DNA of 17,421 nucleotides from Deltaproteobacteria bacterium RIFCSPHIGHO2_12_FULL_43_9 (GCA_001798265.1 MGRR01000029.1:1-17421); one strand, 5' to 3'; positions 1-7,712 are shown, numbered from the stretch's first letter. The notes: generated from the letters alone by a model not told the origin. Made by a program: numbers and translations.

Positions 1-48
1 GAGGGCTCGCAATGACGAGGGCTCGCAATGACGAGGGCTCGCAATGAC
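1..48. repeat. Three tandem copies of a 16-bp repeat
   Basis: Three exact copies of gagggctcgcaatgac lie head to tail and stop 12 bp past the end of dtd. The unit matches the terminal piece of the longer repeat at 9493-9599, which contains agggctcgcaatgacg. It therefore looks like an amplified end of a dispersed element. The array may continue left of the window, so the copy number is a minimum. Confidence 0.9.
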
Positions 49-60
49 GAAGACAAAGCC

Positions 61-516
61 TCAAGCAGCAGGTAACTCTTTGGTATCCATAATTATTGTC
101 ACTGGTCCGGTATTTATTAGTGACAATTCCATTTCGGCCTGAAACACGCCTGTTGATGTTTTTATCGGGGACTTCCGACACTGGGCAACAAAATATTGAT
201 ATAGATTATTTCCTTTTTCAGGATCTGCGGCATCAGTGAAGGAGGGCCTTCTTCCCTTTCTGGTATCCGCGTAAAGAGTAAACTGAGATACAACCAGAAT
301 TTCACCACCGGCCTCCAGAAGTGATCTGTTCATCTTCCCGTTTGCATCAGGGAATATTCTTAAACTTAGAATCTTATTTAACAGCTGATCAGCGCTCTTT
401 TCTGAATCTTCCCTGCCAATACCCAATAGCACAACCAGGCCGGATGCGATCTCTCCGACAAGCTTGTTGTCTACTGTTACAGATGCTTTTCTGACCCGTT
501 GAATTACCGCCTTCAC
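61..516 (-). CDS. dtd: D-aminoacyl-tRNA deacylase
   Basis: DTD removes D-amino acids (and glycine from tRNA-Ala) wrongly attached to tRNAs, acting in the cytoplasm as a homodimer. At 151 residues it has the usual full length for the family. Both signature motifs are visible: SQFTLYAD at residues 77-84, followed by TRKGRRPSF, and the cross-subunit Gly-cisPro motif GPVT at 137-140 (within NTGPVT). The start is a GTG at 514-516; no ATG fits the conserved MKAVIQRV N-terminus, and only a weak AGGT precedes it. The gene is divergent from the exported-protein pair at 658. Tandem repeats follow its stop codon. The assignment is firm. Confidence 0.96.
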   Translation of the reverse strand: MKAVIQRVRKASVTVDNKLVGEIASGLVVLLGIGREDSEKSADQLLNKILSLRIFPDANGKMNRSLLEAGGEILVVSQFTLYADTRKGRRPSFTDAADPEKGNNLYQYFVAQCRKSPIKTSTGVFQAEMELSLINTGPVTIIMDTKELPAA

Positions 517-657
517 ATGTCAAACCTAACAATTTTTAATATTCATTCACAAGGGCGAATCTTAATTTTTCTTGTCACGACTAAAGGTGGGCTCGGATCT
601 TAAAATCAGAGTCAGGCAGTAAATTCGAGTTCTAATCAAGAGATTAGGGGTGTAATT

Positions 658-1014
658 ATGTGGCGCAGAATTGGGTGTATATCTCTAATAAGCGCTTTCT
701 CTTTTTTGATTTCAGCCGGGTTTATAACGGCCCAAACGCAATCTTATAACAACGGCAAGGTTACATTTGATGAATTGATGCAAGAGACCATGACTCATGT
801 AAATCAGAGGTCAAGTTTTATAGCGGATGGCAGGGGGCCAGCCTCCTTTGCAGACCCTCAGCCTAAGATATTGCCAGATTTTCTTGATAAGCCGCCAGTG
901 GTTGTAGATGACTTTGTTGTTCCCGCGCTAGATGTTCCATTTTCGGAATTCGATAGCGCTCCTGTTGGCGCGGGATTTACATATAACTGGCAGGCGCCAT
1001 GGTCAGGGTTTTAA
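658..1014 (+). CDS. Small exported protein of unknown function
   Basis: I do not recognise this 118-residue protein. It starts with a clear Sec signal peptide: two arginines, a hydrophobic stretch (about residues 6-24) and a likely cut near ITA-QTQ (25/26). The mature part of about 93 residues has no cysteine. Its C-terminal half is rich in proline, aspartate and phenylalanine (for example DKPPVVVDDFVVP) and it ends in aromatic residues (YNWQAPWSGF). Such a chain looks short and largely unstructured, perhaps a secreted or surface peptide. The ATG is preceded by AGGGGTG at 647-653. The next gene, also exported, starts one base after its stop, so the two are probably made from one message. Function unknown. 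Confidence 0.75.
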   Translation: MWRRIGCISLISAFSFLISAGFITAQTQSYNNGKVTFDELMQETMTHVNQRSSFIADGRGPASFADPQPKILPDFLDKPPVVVDDFVVPALDVPFSEFDSAPVGAGFTYNWQAPWSGF

Positions 1015-1015
1015 A

Positions 1016-1435
1016 ATGAGATATTTTTTGGGATTATTTACAGTTGTAGTTATTATTTCCGTAACCGCGTTTATTTTCGCCGAAGAGGAGTGGATACTTG
1101 AGCCCGGGGCCTCATATACTATAGAGGAAGATGATAAATCGGGTAGCGTTTCCATTACAAGTGCTGGTGAGGACAAGGAATCAGCCTCCCTTCATTGTTT
1201 AGCTGAGGGTGCCATAAAACTCCTTCAAAACAGGTATAAAAATTATAGCTGCAAACCATGTCAGAATGGCGCGATTTCTTCAAAATCGTTTCAGATCAAA
1301 TATCCCGCGGAGACTGAGAAGCCGGAAATAATAGAGCACAAAATCGGGGGAAAAACCGTTTACATTGCCCGCTGTAATGTCTCCTCAGCTTCAGGAGCCC
1401 TTTCCTGTTCCTCCTGCGGTGACCCAGAAGAGTAG
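1016..1435 (+). CDS. Cysteine-containing exported protein of unknown function
   Basis: A 139-residue protein starting MRYFLGLF with a hydrophobic signal segment (residues 2-22) and a likely cut after AFIFA, giving an acidic mature chain that begins EEEWILEPG. The mature chain has six cysteines, two of them as CKPC and two as CSSC close to the C-terminus (CSSCGDPEE). This suggests disulphides in the periplasm or outside the cell, or possibly metal binding. The open frame extends upstream to 932, but the ATG at 1016 is chosen because it gives the signal peptide, follows AGGG at 1005-1008 and lies one base after the previous stop. I do not recognise the family. The CXXC pairs resemble redox motifs, but no thioredoxin fold is evident. 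Confidence 0.75.
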   Translation: MRYFLGLFTVVVIISVTAFIFAEEEWILEPGASYTIEEDDKSGSVSITSAGEDKESASLHCLAEGAIKLLQNRYKNYSCKPCQNGAISSKSFQIKYPAETEKPEIIEHKIGGKTVYIARCNVSSASGALSCSSCGDPEE

Positions 1436-1485
1436 TTCAAATCAAACTAGCCATAAAGAGAGATCTAATCTAAAATTATAAATAT

Positions 1486-3156
1486 ATGCAGCATCGAAAA
1501 CGCCTGTTTGAGGTAAGAAAGGGGATGACGCGGAGCCTTGAAGAGGAGTTGTTTATTCTGCAGGGTGCCCACTCGCGTGAGATTGCCAGCTTTTTAAAAG
1601 CATATAAAAACGAATTTAAGTCCCCTTATCGTATTTCCAAAAAAAGTGCATTGATTGAAGCAGTTCTGAAGAGTGACATTATATTCAATGGTGATTATCA
1701 CACACTTAGGCAATCGCAGCGCATTCCAATCAGGATCTTAAGGGAGGTAGTGAAAAGTCGTCCACAAATTGTCCTCGCGACAGAGGTTGTCATGATGAAG
1801 CATCAAAGACACCTGGATGATTTCATGGAGGGGAGAACTACTGAAGAGCAATTGTTAGAAAGGATTGATTATAAAAAGAACTGGGGATTTGATTGGAATA
1901 ATTTTCTTCCATGGTTCGATTTCGCGAAAAAATACAATATAAAAATGGTTGGACTGAATACTGGAAAAACAGGTAAGGATTTACAAGAGAGAGACAAGAG
2001 AGGTGCTGAGTTAATTGTTGGACTTACAATGCTCTATCCCAAGCATCTGATATATGCAATTTTTGGTGATCTCCATATGTGTAGAGCCCACTTACCTGGT
2101 GAGGTAATCAGGCTATTAGGGACGTATGGACTTAAAAGGCGAACGGTTACAATTTTTGAAAACAGCGAAACAATCTACTGGCTGCTTGCGACTAGGGGGC
2201 TAGAAGAGAAGGTCGATGTAGTAAAATTGCGGTCAGACGCGTATTGTGTCTTGAATGTTCCGCCATGGGTTAAGCTACAATCTCATATCAATTGGATAGA
2301 ACAAAACGCTGAGCTTCAGATTTCTGAAGAGCATGAATGGAGCGATGACGAACCTCAGCCATTCGTGGATTATACAGATCAGGTATACTCATATGTCCAG
2401 ACCATAGCGAATTATTTCGATCTGCCATTGAAAAATCTCGATGGTTTTTCAGTCTACACCATGGATGACTTTTCTTTTGTAGCGAAGCTTGAAAAGAACA
2501 GACAATATACGAAAAATCATATTAAATTTCTCCTTTCCTTGATCGAGCAGAGTCAAAGCTTCTTCATCCCCGGTGAGAATATTATCTATCTTGGTGGTCT
2601 TTCAGTGAATGGTGTAGCAGAGGAAGCCACAAAATTCATTTACTCCTATTGTACGAAGTTTACGGCATATAGTAGGGAATCTACATTAATGTTTCTTCAA
2701 ACAATTTTTCTCGAAACCTTAGGTTATTTTGGGAGTAAACTGATAAATCACAAAAGAAAATGCGATCAGATCAGGGATTTCCGACTTTTCTTAAAACGGA
2801 CTACAAAGAATAAAACAAAGATAATTAAGGATAAACGCTTAATCGCCAAAGGCGTCCTATTTTTATATGAGAAGGAGAGTGGAGTGGCCAGCGGGAAAAG
2901 TTTTCCGTCAGATATTCCAAAATTTATAAGGAGTAAACCCAAATATTTATTTGCAGTTGGAAAAAACCTTGGGGCTATGTTGGGTGAAAGGTTGTACGGG
3001 GCAATGATTGAGGGAGAGGTCAACATGGAGTGGATAAAATCTCTCTTTAAGTCCAAGATTGATACTAAAGAAAAGGCAAGTCATAGCATTGAGAATATCA
3101 TGAGAATGTTAGCTGATGTTAAGACGACCTATAAAAGCAAGATTGAAAACCTATAG
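1486..3156 (+). CDS. ChaN-like (DUF399) protein with C-terminal extension
   Basis: The first roughly 250 residues match the ChaN/haem-binding-uptake (Tiki/TraB-like) fold: a GDYHT motif at 69-73 in place of GE.H, LATE at 97-100, and a middle section KKNWGFDWNNFLPWFDFAKK typical of ChaN-like proteins. Unlike ChaN lipoproteins it has no signal peptide or lipobox, so it is probably cytosolic. Residues from about 300 to 556 form an extension with landmarks such as LETLGYFGSKLIN and a basic stretch near 440, which I cannot assign. Two starts are possible. The ATG at 1486 has no ribosome binding site, whereas the ATG at 1525 follows GAGG at 1510-1513 and would give 543 residues. Ligand and reaction are unknown; metal or haem binding and peptidase-like activity have both been proposed for this superfamily. 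Confidence 0.8.
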   Translation: MQHRKRLFEVRKGMTRSLEEELFILQGAHSREIASFLKAYKNEFKSPYRISKKSALIEAVLKSDIIFNGDYHTLRQSQRIPIRILREVVKSRPQIVLATEVVMMKHQRHLDDFMEGRTTEEQLLERIDYKKNWGFDWNNFLPWFDFAKKYNIKMVGLNTGKTGKDLQERDKRGAELIVGLTMLYPKHLIYAIFGDLHMCRAHLPGEVIRLLGTYGLKRRTVTIFENSETIYWLLATRGLEEKVDVVKLRSDAYCVLNVPPWVKLQSHINWIEQNAELQISEEHEWSDDEPQPFVDYTDQVYSYVQTIANYFDLPLKNLDGFSVYTMDDFSFVAKLEKNRQYTKNHIKFLLSLIEQSQSFFIPGENIIYLGGLSVNGVAEEATKFIYSYCTKFTAYSRESTLMFLQTIFLETLGYFGSKLINHKRKCDQIRDFRLFLKRTTKNKTKIIKDKRLIAKGVLFLYEKESGVASGKSFPSDIPKFIRSKPKYLFAVGKNLGAMLGERLYGAMIEGEVNMEWIKSLFKSKIDTKEKASHSIENIMRMLADVKTTYKSKIENL

Positions 3157-3161
3157 CAATT

Positions 3162-3289
3162 GTCATTGCGAGCCGCTTCGTCATTGCGAGCGAAGCGAAG
3201 CAATCTCTTCCGTCATCCCCGTTTTCACGGGAATGACAAAACACGGGAATGACAAAACATGGGGATGACAAAACATGGGGATGACAGAG
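3162..3289. repeat. Repeat cluster with four tandem 16-bp units
   Basis: The segment lies between convergent genes. It starts with two gtcattgcgag copies (3162 and 3180), the second continuing as cgaagcgaagcaatctcttc. It then has a gtcatccccgttttcacggg stem. Four 16-bp units follow at 3226-3241, 3242-3257, 3258-3273 and 3274-3289: two cacgggaatgacaaaa, then catggggatgacaaaa and catggggatgacagag. The tandem part repeats the 3' end of the element, as at 1-48. Confidence 0.88.
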
Positions 3290-3292
3290 TGC

Positions 3293-4054
3293 TCACGTGG
3301 ATGATGATGCGTCATATTGGCAGGGATCTCCATATCTGTTTAAATTTTTCTGATAAATATTTCTAATCTCTCCTATCCGTAGATCTACCTCATCACTCTT
3401 CCACTCTTTGGTGTCTATTGGAGGATCAAAGACAACCAAAGCCTCCATTGGATTAATTATTATGGAATGCTTTGGTTGAATTTTATAGGCATTAATAAAG
3501 GTTAACGGAAGGATGGGCGCTTTTGTTTGGATTGCCAGATGGAAGAACCCCTTTTTTATAACCCCAAGTTTTCCATCTATGGAGCGGGTTCCCTCTGGCG
3601 CCAAGAAGAGTGAATACCCCTCTTCAATGCGTTTCCTTGCGCGCTCCATACCTTTAAGTGCCTTTTCATGATGAAACCTGTCGAGCAGTACCTGTTTAGA
3701 TAGGATATAGAGGGCGCCAAAAACCGGGATCCACTTCAATGTTTTTTTCCCGACAAAAAACATATCATCCCTCAGAAATCTTGAAAGGATAAGGGCCTCT
3801 ACCATACTTTGATGATTCGCCAGGAGGATTATCTGTTTGGCCGCAAGCCAGTTCTCCTCTCCAATTATCTTGATTGTAATTCCATATCGTTTTAGGCCCC
3901 GGCCCCCCCATCCCCGCACCCAATCGTAGATTATTTTCCCTTTGTTAGGTGAAAAAAGGGCCACAGCCAGGGTAAAAATCCCCGTCGTCATTATGTCCGA
4001 AGCTGTCACCAAAAATAGAAATAAGGCACGACTAAACCTAATGATTTTGAGCAT
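3293..4054 (-). CDS. 1-acyl-sn-glycerol-3-phosphate acyltransferase (PlsC type)
   Basis: Membrane-associated acyltransferase expected to move an acyl group to lysophosphatidic acid, the second step of phospholipid synthesis. A hydrophobic N-terminal segment (about residues 8-35) anchors it. Block I is NHQSMVE at 80-86, where the usual HX4D aspartate is glutamate; HX4E is also known in some proteobacterial PlsC proteins. FVGKKTLKWIPVFGAL (100-115) forms block II, PEGTRS (153-158) block III and APILPLTF (179-186) block IV. Length 253 is normal. The ATG at 4054 has no clear ribosome binding site; an internal ATG at residue 22 is less likely because it cuts the membrane segment. The exact acyl acceptor cannot be told from sequence. 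Confidence 0.9.
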   Translation of the reverse strand: MLKIIRFSRALFLFLVTASDIMTTGIFTLAVALFSPNKGKIIYDWVRGWGGRGLKRYGITIKIIGEENWLAAKQIILLANHQSMVEALILSRFLRDDMFFVGKKTLKWIPVFGALYILSKQVLLDRFHHEKALKGMERARKRIEEGYSLFLAPEGTRSIDGKLGVIKKGFFHLAIQTKAPILPLTFINAYKIQPKHSIIINPMEALVVFDPPIDTKEWKSDEVDLRIGEIRNIYQKNLNRYGDPCQYDASSST

Positions 4055-4124
4055 AGATTCAAATTTAGCACACGAATATTCTTTCCAATAGCGTTAACTC
4101 CAAAGACGTGCTATAAAAAGCATC

Positions 4125-4844
4125 ATGTTTCAGATAAGGCTTCAAAAATATCTTTCATATGCCAATGTTGCTTCTAGGCGGAAGGCCGAGGAGCTTATCC
4201 GGCAAGGGTTTGTTACCATCAATGGAACTATTGCCACACTCGGTTCCAAAGTAGATCCATTGAAGGATTCCGTAAAACTCTCAGGGAAACGGATATTTCT
4301 AAAAAACCAGAACGAATATTATCTTGTGAATAAACCACAAAAGATTATTTGCACCAGTTTTGATCCGGAGGGGAGATCGACTATTTTCAATCTAACCGGG
4401 CTCTCCCCCAGAAGATTCTTCTCGGTTGGAAGACTCGATTATCAATCCGAGGGTGCGCTTCTTTTGACTAATGATGGTGCCTTAGCCCATGCGCTCACTC
4501 ATCCAAAATTTAATGTCCCCAAGGTTTATAGGGTTAAGGTAAAAGGGGATGTTACTGAGAGCCGTCTTAGCAAACTAACAAAAGGGGTTCCACTAGAGGA
4601 TGGTAAGAGTGCTCCAGCAAAGGTGGAGTTCATAAGACCCTCAGAGCAGGGTGGGTGGCTTAGGCTTACAATTACAGAGGGGAGAAATCGTCAGGTTCGA
4701 AGGATGCTTGAGAAGGTTAAACTTAGGGTTTCAAGGCTTAAGAGAGAGGCCTTTGCCGGCCTCAGTGTCAAAGGGCTTCAGCCGGGGGAATGCAGAAAAT
4801 TGTCTACGCATGAAATTAATATGCTTAAGAAGTGGTTAAATTAA
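4125..4844 (+). CDS. rluB: 23S rRNA pseudouridine synthase, RluB/RsuA family
   Basis: Converts a uridine of ribosomal RNA to pseudouridine; the closest type is RluB, which acts on the peptidyl-transferase region of 23S rRNA. An S4 RNA-binding domain covers residues 4-60 (RLQKYLSYANVASRRKAEEL). The catalytic motif is GRLDYQSEGALLLTNDG starting at 103, with Asp105 as nucleophile. The C-terminal block EGRNRQVRRMLE is typical of the family. The length of 239 is normal. No good ribosome binding site precedes the ATG, but the S4 domain begins at residue 4, which fixes the start. Choice among RluB, RluE/F and RsuA rests on overall look, so the exact target uridine is less sure than the family. Confidence 0.92.
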   Translation: MFQIRLQKYLSYANVASRRKAEELIRQGFVTINGTIATLGSKVDPLKDSVKLSGKRIFLKNQNEYYLVNKPQKIICTSFDPEGRSTIFNLTGLSPRRFFSVGRLDYQSEGALLLTNDGALAHALTHPKFNVPKVYRVKVKGDVTESRLSKLTKGVPLEDGKSAPAKVEFIRPSEQGGWLRLTITEGRNRQVRRMLEKVKLRVSRLKREAFAGLSVKGLQPGECRKLSTHEINMLKKWLN

Positions 4845-4888
4845 ATACCAATAGTTACCCCGTGTTACCCACTTATATCATATCCCAC

Positions 4889-4930
4889 TTGATCTTTTTC
4901 CCACCACGGACGATAATATCTTCAAGGAGG
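4889..4930 (+). promoter_or_regulatory. Promoter and ribosome binding site of the toxin-antitoxin pair
   Basis: TTGATC (4889-4894), a 17-bp spacer and GATAAT (4912-4917) fit a sigma-70 promoter. AAGGAGG (4924-4930) sits six bases before the ATG at 4937 and is the strongest ribosome binding site in the window. A direct repeat GTTACCC (4854-4860 and 4864-4870, one helical turn apart) lies just upstream and could be an operator, which is inference only. Confidence 0.55.
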
Positions 4931-4936
4931 TTTTTC

Positions 4937-5212
4937 ATGAAAAAAGGGGAATCCTTTTCAGTGCGTCCTGATTCCAAGGGGCGGATAACCCTTGGCAAGC
5001 ATGCCAGAGGTATTAGCAGCTTTATTGTGACGCGTGAGAGAAGTGGCCGTTTAATTCTTGAACCGCGTGTTGAGATATCAGCCAGAGAAAAGTGGCTTCT
5101 TGAAAACAACGAAGCCCTTTCGTGCATAAAACGTGGCATAGAGGATGCTGAAAAAGGAAAGTTAAAATCAGAAGGGTCATTTTCGAAATATTCTACAAGC
5201 AAAGATAAATAA
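4937..5212 (+). CDS. Antitoxin of a type II toxin-antitoxin system
   Basis: A 91-residue protein directly upstream of a RelE/ParE-type toxin. Residues 8-42 (SVRPDSKGRITLGKHA..., then RLILEPR) look like an AbrB/MazE-type swapped-hairpin DNA-binding domain. The C-terminal half (about 43-91) is charged and helical (EKWLLENNEALSCIKRGIEDAEKGK), the usual toxin-binding tail of antitoxins. The frame is open to an ATG at 4832 inside rluB, but the ATG at 4937 has the perfect AAGGAGG ribosome binding site and starts the recognisable domain. The toxin starts eight bases after the stop. By analogy the protein should neutralise the toxin and repress its own promoter; neither is shown here. Confidence 0.85.
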   Translation: MKKGESFSVRPDSKGRITLGKHARGISSFIVTRERSGRLILEPRVEISAREKWLLENNEALSCIKRGIEDAEKGKLKSEGSFSKYSTSKDK

Positions 5213-5220
5213 AGCATTAG

Positions 5221-5517
5221 ATGAAATTTAAATTACTCTTTACAAATGAAGCCTCCCATAATCTGCATTCAATAAAATCCGATAAAGGATTGGAAAAAAG
5301 ACTGAAGGCTGTAAGAAAAACCTTGGGATATTTAGAGACCAATCCCCGTCACCCGAGCTTAAATACGCACAAGTATTATACTTTGCTGGGACCAAATGGA
5401 ATGGATGTTTTTGAAGCCTATGCGGAAAGTAACACGCCTGCCGCGTATAGAATCTTCTGGTGCTACGGTCCCGGTAAACATGAGATAACCATATTGGCAA
5501 TTACATCGCATCCTTAA
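5221..5517 (+). CDS. RelE/ParE-family toxin
   Basis: A 98-residue basic protein of RelE/ParE toxin size. It has the strand-helix-helix start (MKFKLLFTNEASHNLHSI) and a C-terminal sheet, VFEAYAESNTPAAYRIFWCYGPGKHEITILAI, which is the typical core where YRI.W precedes the last strands. Most members cut mRNA on the ribosome, while ParE types poison gyrase; sequence alone does not separate them here. It lies eight bases downstream of its antitoxin with only a weak ribosome binding site, which fits the toxin being made in smaller amounts than the antitoxin. A repeat element begins ten bases after its stop. Confidence 0.82.
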   Translation: MKFKLLFTNEASHNLHSIKSDKGLEKRLKAVRKTLGYLETNPRHPSLNTHKYYTLLGPNGMDVFEAYAESNTPAAYRIFWCYGPGKHEITILAITSHP

Positions 5518-5526
5518 TGTGTAGGG

Positions 5527-5636
5527 CGTCATTGCGAGGAGGACCGAAGGTCCGACGAAGCAATCTCTTCGGTACAGATTCCTTCGGTTGCTCAGCCTGT
5601 CCTGAGCGAATGTGAAGGGCCCCCCGGGAATGACGT
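5527..5636. repeat. Composite palindromic repeat between convergent genes
   Basis: It opens with cgtcattgcgagg, includes the small stem ggaccgaaggtcc (5541-5553), and continues with cgaagcaatctcttc. A second stem follows in which ccttcggttgctcag (5581-5595) pairs imperfectly with ctgagcgaatgtgaagg (5602-5618). It closes with gggaatgacg. The element fills the gap between the toxin and the histidine kinase and could act as a two-way transcription end, although neither stem is followed by a T tract. Confidence 0.8.
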
Positions 5637-5663
5637 TAGTATTCAAAACTTTTGAAACGCTGG

Positions 5664-7712
5664 TTACGCGGCCTTTATAGGTAATCTGATTATGAACGTT
5701 GTTCCTTTTCCAACCGCACTCTCTACAATAATTTCACCCCTGTGCTTTTCGATGATCCCATAGCTGATGCTCAATCCCAGACCCGTGCCGCCACCTACCG
5801 GTTTGGTCGTAAAGAATGGTTCAAAGATTCTCTCGATGCTCTCTTTTGGGATGCCGACGCCAGAGTCTTTGATTGTTATAAAAACCTGATCCCCGATCTG
5901 TTCAGTCGTAATCCAGATATCACCACTCTCTTTAATTGCCTGAGTGGCATTGGTTAAAATGTTCATTAATACCTGATTAATCTGGCTTGGGTGGCAGGTT
6001 ACCGCGTCAATCTTTCCATAATCTTTATGAACCTTTATCCTGTCTTTGAACTGGCTGCTTAAAAGTTTAAGTGTATTCTCCAGTCCCTCGTGGATATCGA
6101 CTGTTTTGATCTCTGCTTCATCGAGGCGTGAGAAGTTTCTGAGACCCGTTACGATGTCTTTAGTTCTTAAAGCCCCCTCAAGACAGCTATTTATGATGTC
6201 ATCAATATCATTGAGTGTGTATGCGACATCAAGGTCTTTTCTCAATGATTTTAATGTCGATTTTATATTTTCCGGCAGCCCTTTTTCTGTTTTTTCATAT
6301 TCGTCTAATAATTTTCTGATACGGTCGATATCTTCTCTTAGGTGCGTAATGTTGGAGTAGATATATCCGATCGGGTTATTAAGTTCATGGGCTACACCAG
6401 CAACAAGTTGTCCGAGTGAAACCATCTTCGCGGAGTGAACCAATTGCGCCTGTGTGGCTTTAAGCCGTGTGTTGGCCTCGTTCAACTCTAATATTTTCTG
6501 TTCAAGGGCCTTACGGGTTTGGGAAATAGATTGCGACATCTGATTGAATGCCTGTATCAGTGTATTCAGCTCCTGTGGTGGAACACCCTTTTCAACAAGC
6601 TGTTGCTCGAATTCTCCTGCTTTGACCTTCCGGATTGCGTTTGCCAATGCCGCGAGGGGGCCTAAATATTTGGTTGAGACGAGAAAGATCAGATAGACGA
6701 TTCCGCCAATCAGGGTTAACGAGAAAACAATCAATGCTATTCTCATGCTATTTATTGTTTCCCGTAGTTTTACCTTGGAGACAATCGCCCCGATGTAGGC
6801 GTAAGGCTTCCCATTATTACTGGATAGTAGCGGGCTAAGTGACATGACAAACGGCTGTTCCTTTAAAATAAGATCAACGGATGTTTTTGAATCCTTGATG
6901 GGCACAATGTTGCTGATAGAATATTTTGCGGATCTTAAAAGTGGAAGCGTTGTAGTCAGTAATTTTCCGTTTAGATCGAAGATAGCGAAATCTAACCCCG
7001 TTTTTTCCTTTAGCTGTTTTTTCCCATAATCTTTATTTATCAGGATGGTTTCTCGCAGGTAACCAAGGGGATATTGTTTCCCGCGATCGTCAGCTATGGT
7101 TACCTTGGTATAGCAGGTAATTGTGAATCCGATACCTGGGACGATTCTCTCTACGATCAATTGATTTTTATGATCAAGTTGTTTCGCGAGAGCTGGTTTT
7201 AGTTCCAGAAAAACAGTCTTCTTTCCTCTTTTTATGACATTCTCAAATACTGGATCCGGGTAAAATGGAAATCTCGTTGCAGGCGATGTCGCCCAGGCTA
7301 TTATTCCGCCATATTTTGTAAAGGCCGCGATCCGGTCAATAAATGGAGAATTTGAGATGTGGTTTTCCAATTTTTGTACCAACGCCTCTCCATTTCTGGT
7401 TTTTATCAAGCTCTTTAGATATGGCTCCTTACTATGTCTGAGGCCAATCTCTTTTAGGGTGATTTCAAGCTGACGGATGTCCTGGGTAATACCGCGATTT
7501 GCGTCTTCGATTCTTGTTTGCAGCTCTCGGTTAAGTAATCTTCCATAAACGAATGAATCCACCCCGGCTATTACAATCATTGGAATCAGCGCCAACGCCA
7601 AAAACCAGAGGGTGAGAACCCTCCGGAGAGAGGATTTTGGCAGCAGGTTCAGGCCCTTTGCCCAATCTGAAAACTCATTTAGTTTTCTTTTAAACCTTTT
7701 TTTAAACTTCAT
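5664..7712 (-). CDS. Membrane sensor histidine kinase
   Basis: A 682-residue two-component sensor. Membrane helix 1 spans about residues 32-52 and helix 2 about 324-346. Between them lies a periplasmic sensor region of about 270 residues resembling a double Cache domain. A HAMP domain (about 347-400) and a coiled coil (400-425) follow. The dimerisation/phosphoacceptor motif is AHELNNP (441-447, His442). The ATPase domain shows the N box (NILTNA, 584-589), G1 DSGVGIP (617-623), F box FEPFFTT (630-636) and G2 GGGTGLGLSI (640-649). The start follows AGGATAAGGG. No response regulator is next to it, so its partner must be coded elsewhere. The signal is unknown; Cache domains usually bind small molecules such as organic acids or amino acids. 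Confidence 0.93.
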   Translation of the reverse strand: MKFKKRFKRKLNEFSDWAKGLNLLPKSSLRRVLTLWFLALALIPMIVIAGVDSFVYGRLLNRELQTRIEDANRGITQDIRQLEITLKEIGLRHSKEPYLKSLIKTRNGEALVQKLENHISNSPFIDRIAAFTKYGGIIAWATSPATRFPFYPDPVFENVIKRGKKTVFLELKPALAKQLDHKNQLIVERIVPGIGFTITCYTKVTIADDRGKQYPLGYLRETILINKDYGKKQLKEKTGLDFAIFDLNGKLLTTTLPLLRSAKYSISNIVPIKDSKTSVDLILKEQPFVMSLSPLLSSNNGKPYAYIGAIVSKVKLRETINSMRIALIVFSLTLIGGIVYLIFLVSTKYLGPLAALANAIRKVKAGEFEQQLVEKGVPPQELNTLIQAFNQMSQSISQTRKALEQKILELNEANTRLKATQAQLVHSAKMVSLGQLVAGVAHELNNPIGYIYSNITHLREDIDRIRKLLDEYEKTEKGLPENIKSTLKSLRKDLDVAYTLNDIDDIINSCLEGALRTKDIVTGLRNFSRLDEAEIKTVDIHEGLENTLKLLSSQFKDRIKVHKDYGKIDAVTCHPSQINQVLMNILTNATQAIKESGDIWITTEQIGDQVFITIKDSGVGIPKESIERIFEPFFTTKPVGGGTGLGLSISYGIIEKHRGEIIVESAVGKGTTFIIRLPIKAA

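Noticed and set aside
1..48. Short direct repeats resembling a CRISPR array
   Set aside because: The 16-bp units are head to tail with no spacers between them, no leader and no cas genes; the same applies to 3226-3289.
573..605. Promoter TTGTCA ... TAAAAT before the exported pair
   Set aside because: The spacing of about 23 bases is too long for a sigma-70 promoter, and no better candidate was seen in 517-657.
932..1015. N-terminal extension of the second exported protein
   Set aside because: It overlaps the first gene in another frame and would bury the signal peptide at residues 29-50.
3375..4054. Dead acyltransferase because of HX4E in place of HX4D
   Set aside because: Glutamate at this place is also seen in proteobacterial PlsC proteins, and all other blocks are intact, so loss of activity is not supported.
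4832..4936. Upstream ATG giving a 126-residue antitoxin
   Set aside because: It lies inside rluB without a ribosome binding site. The ATG at 4937 has AAGGAGG at ideal spacing and starts the recognisable domain.
5359..5646. Minus-strand open frame of 95 residues
   Set aside because: It runs through a palindromic repeat and antisense to the toxin gene, with no ribosome binding site or domain.
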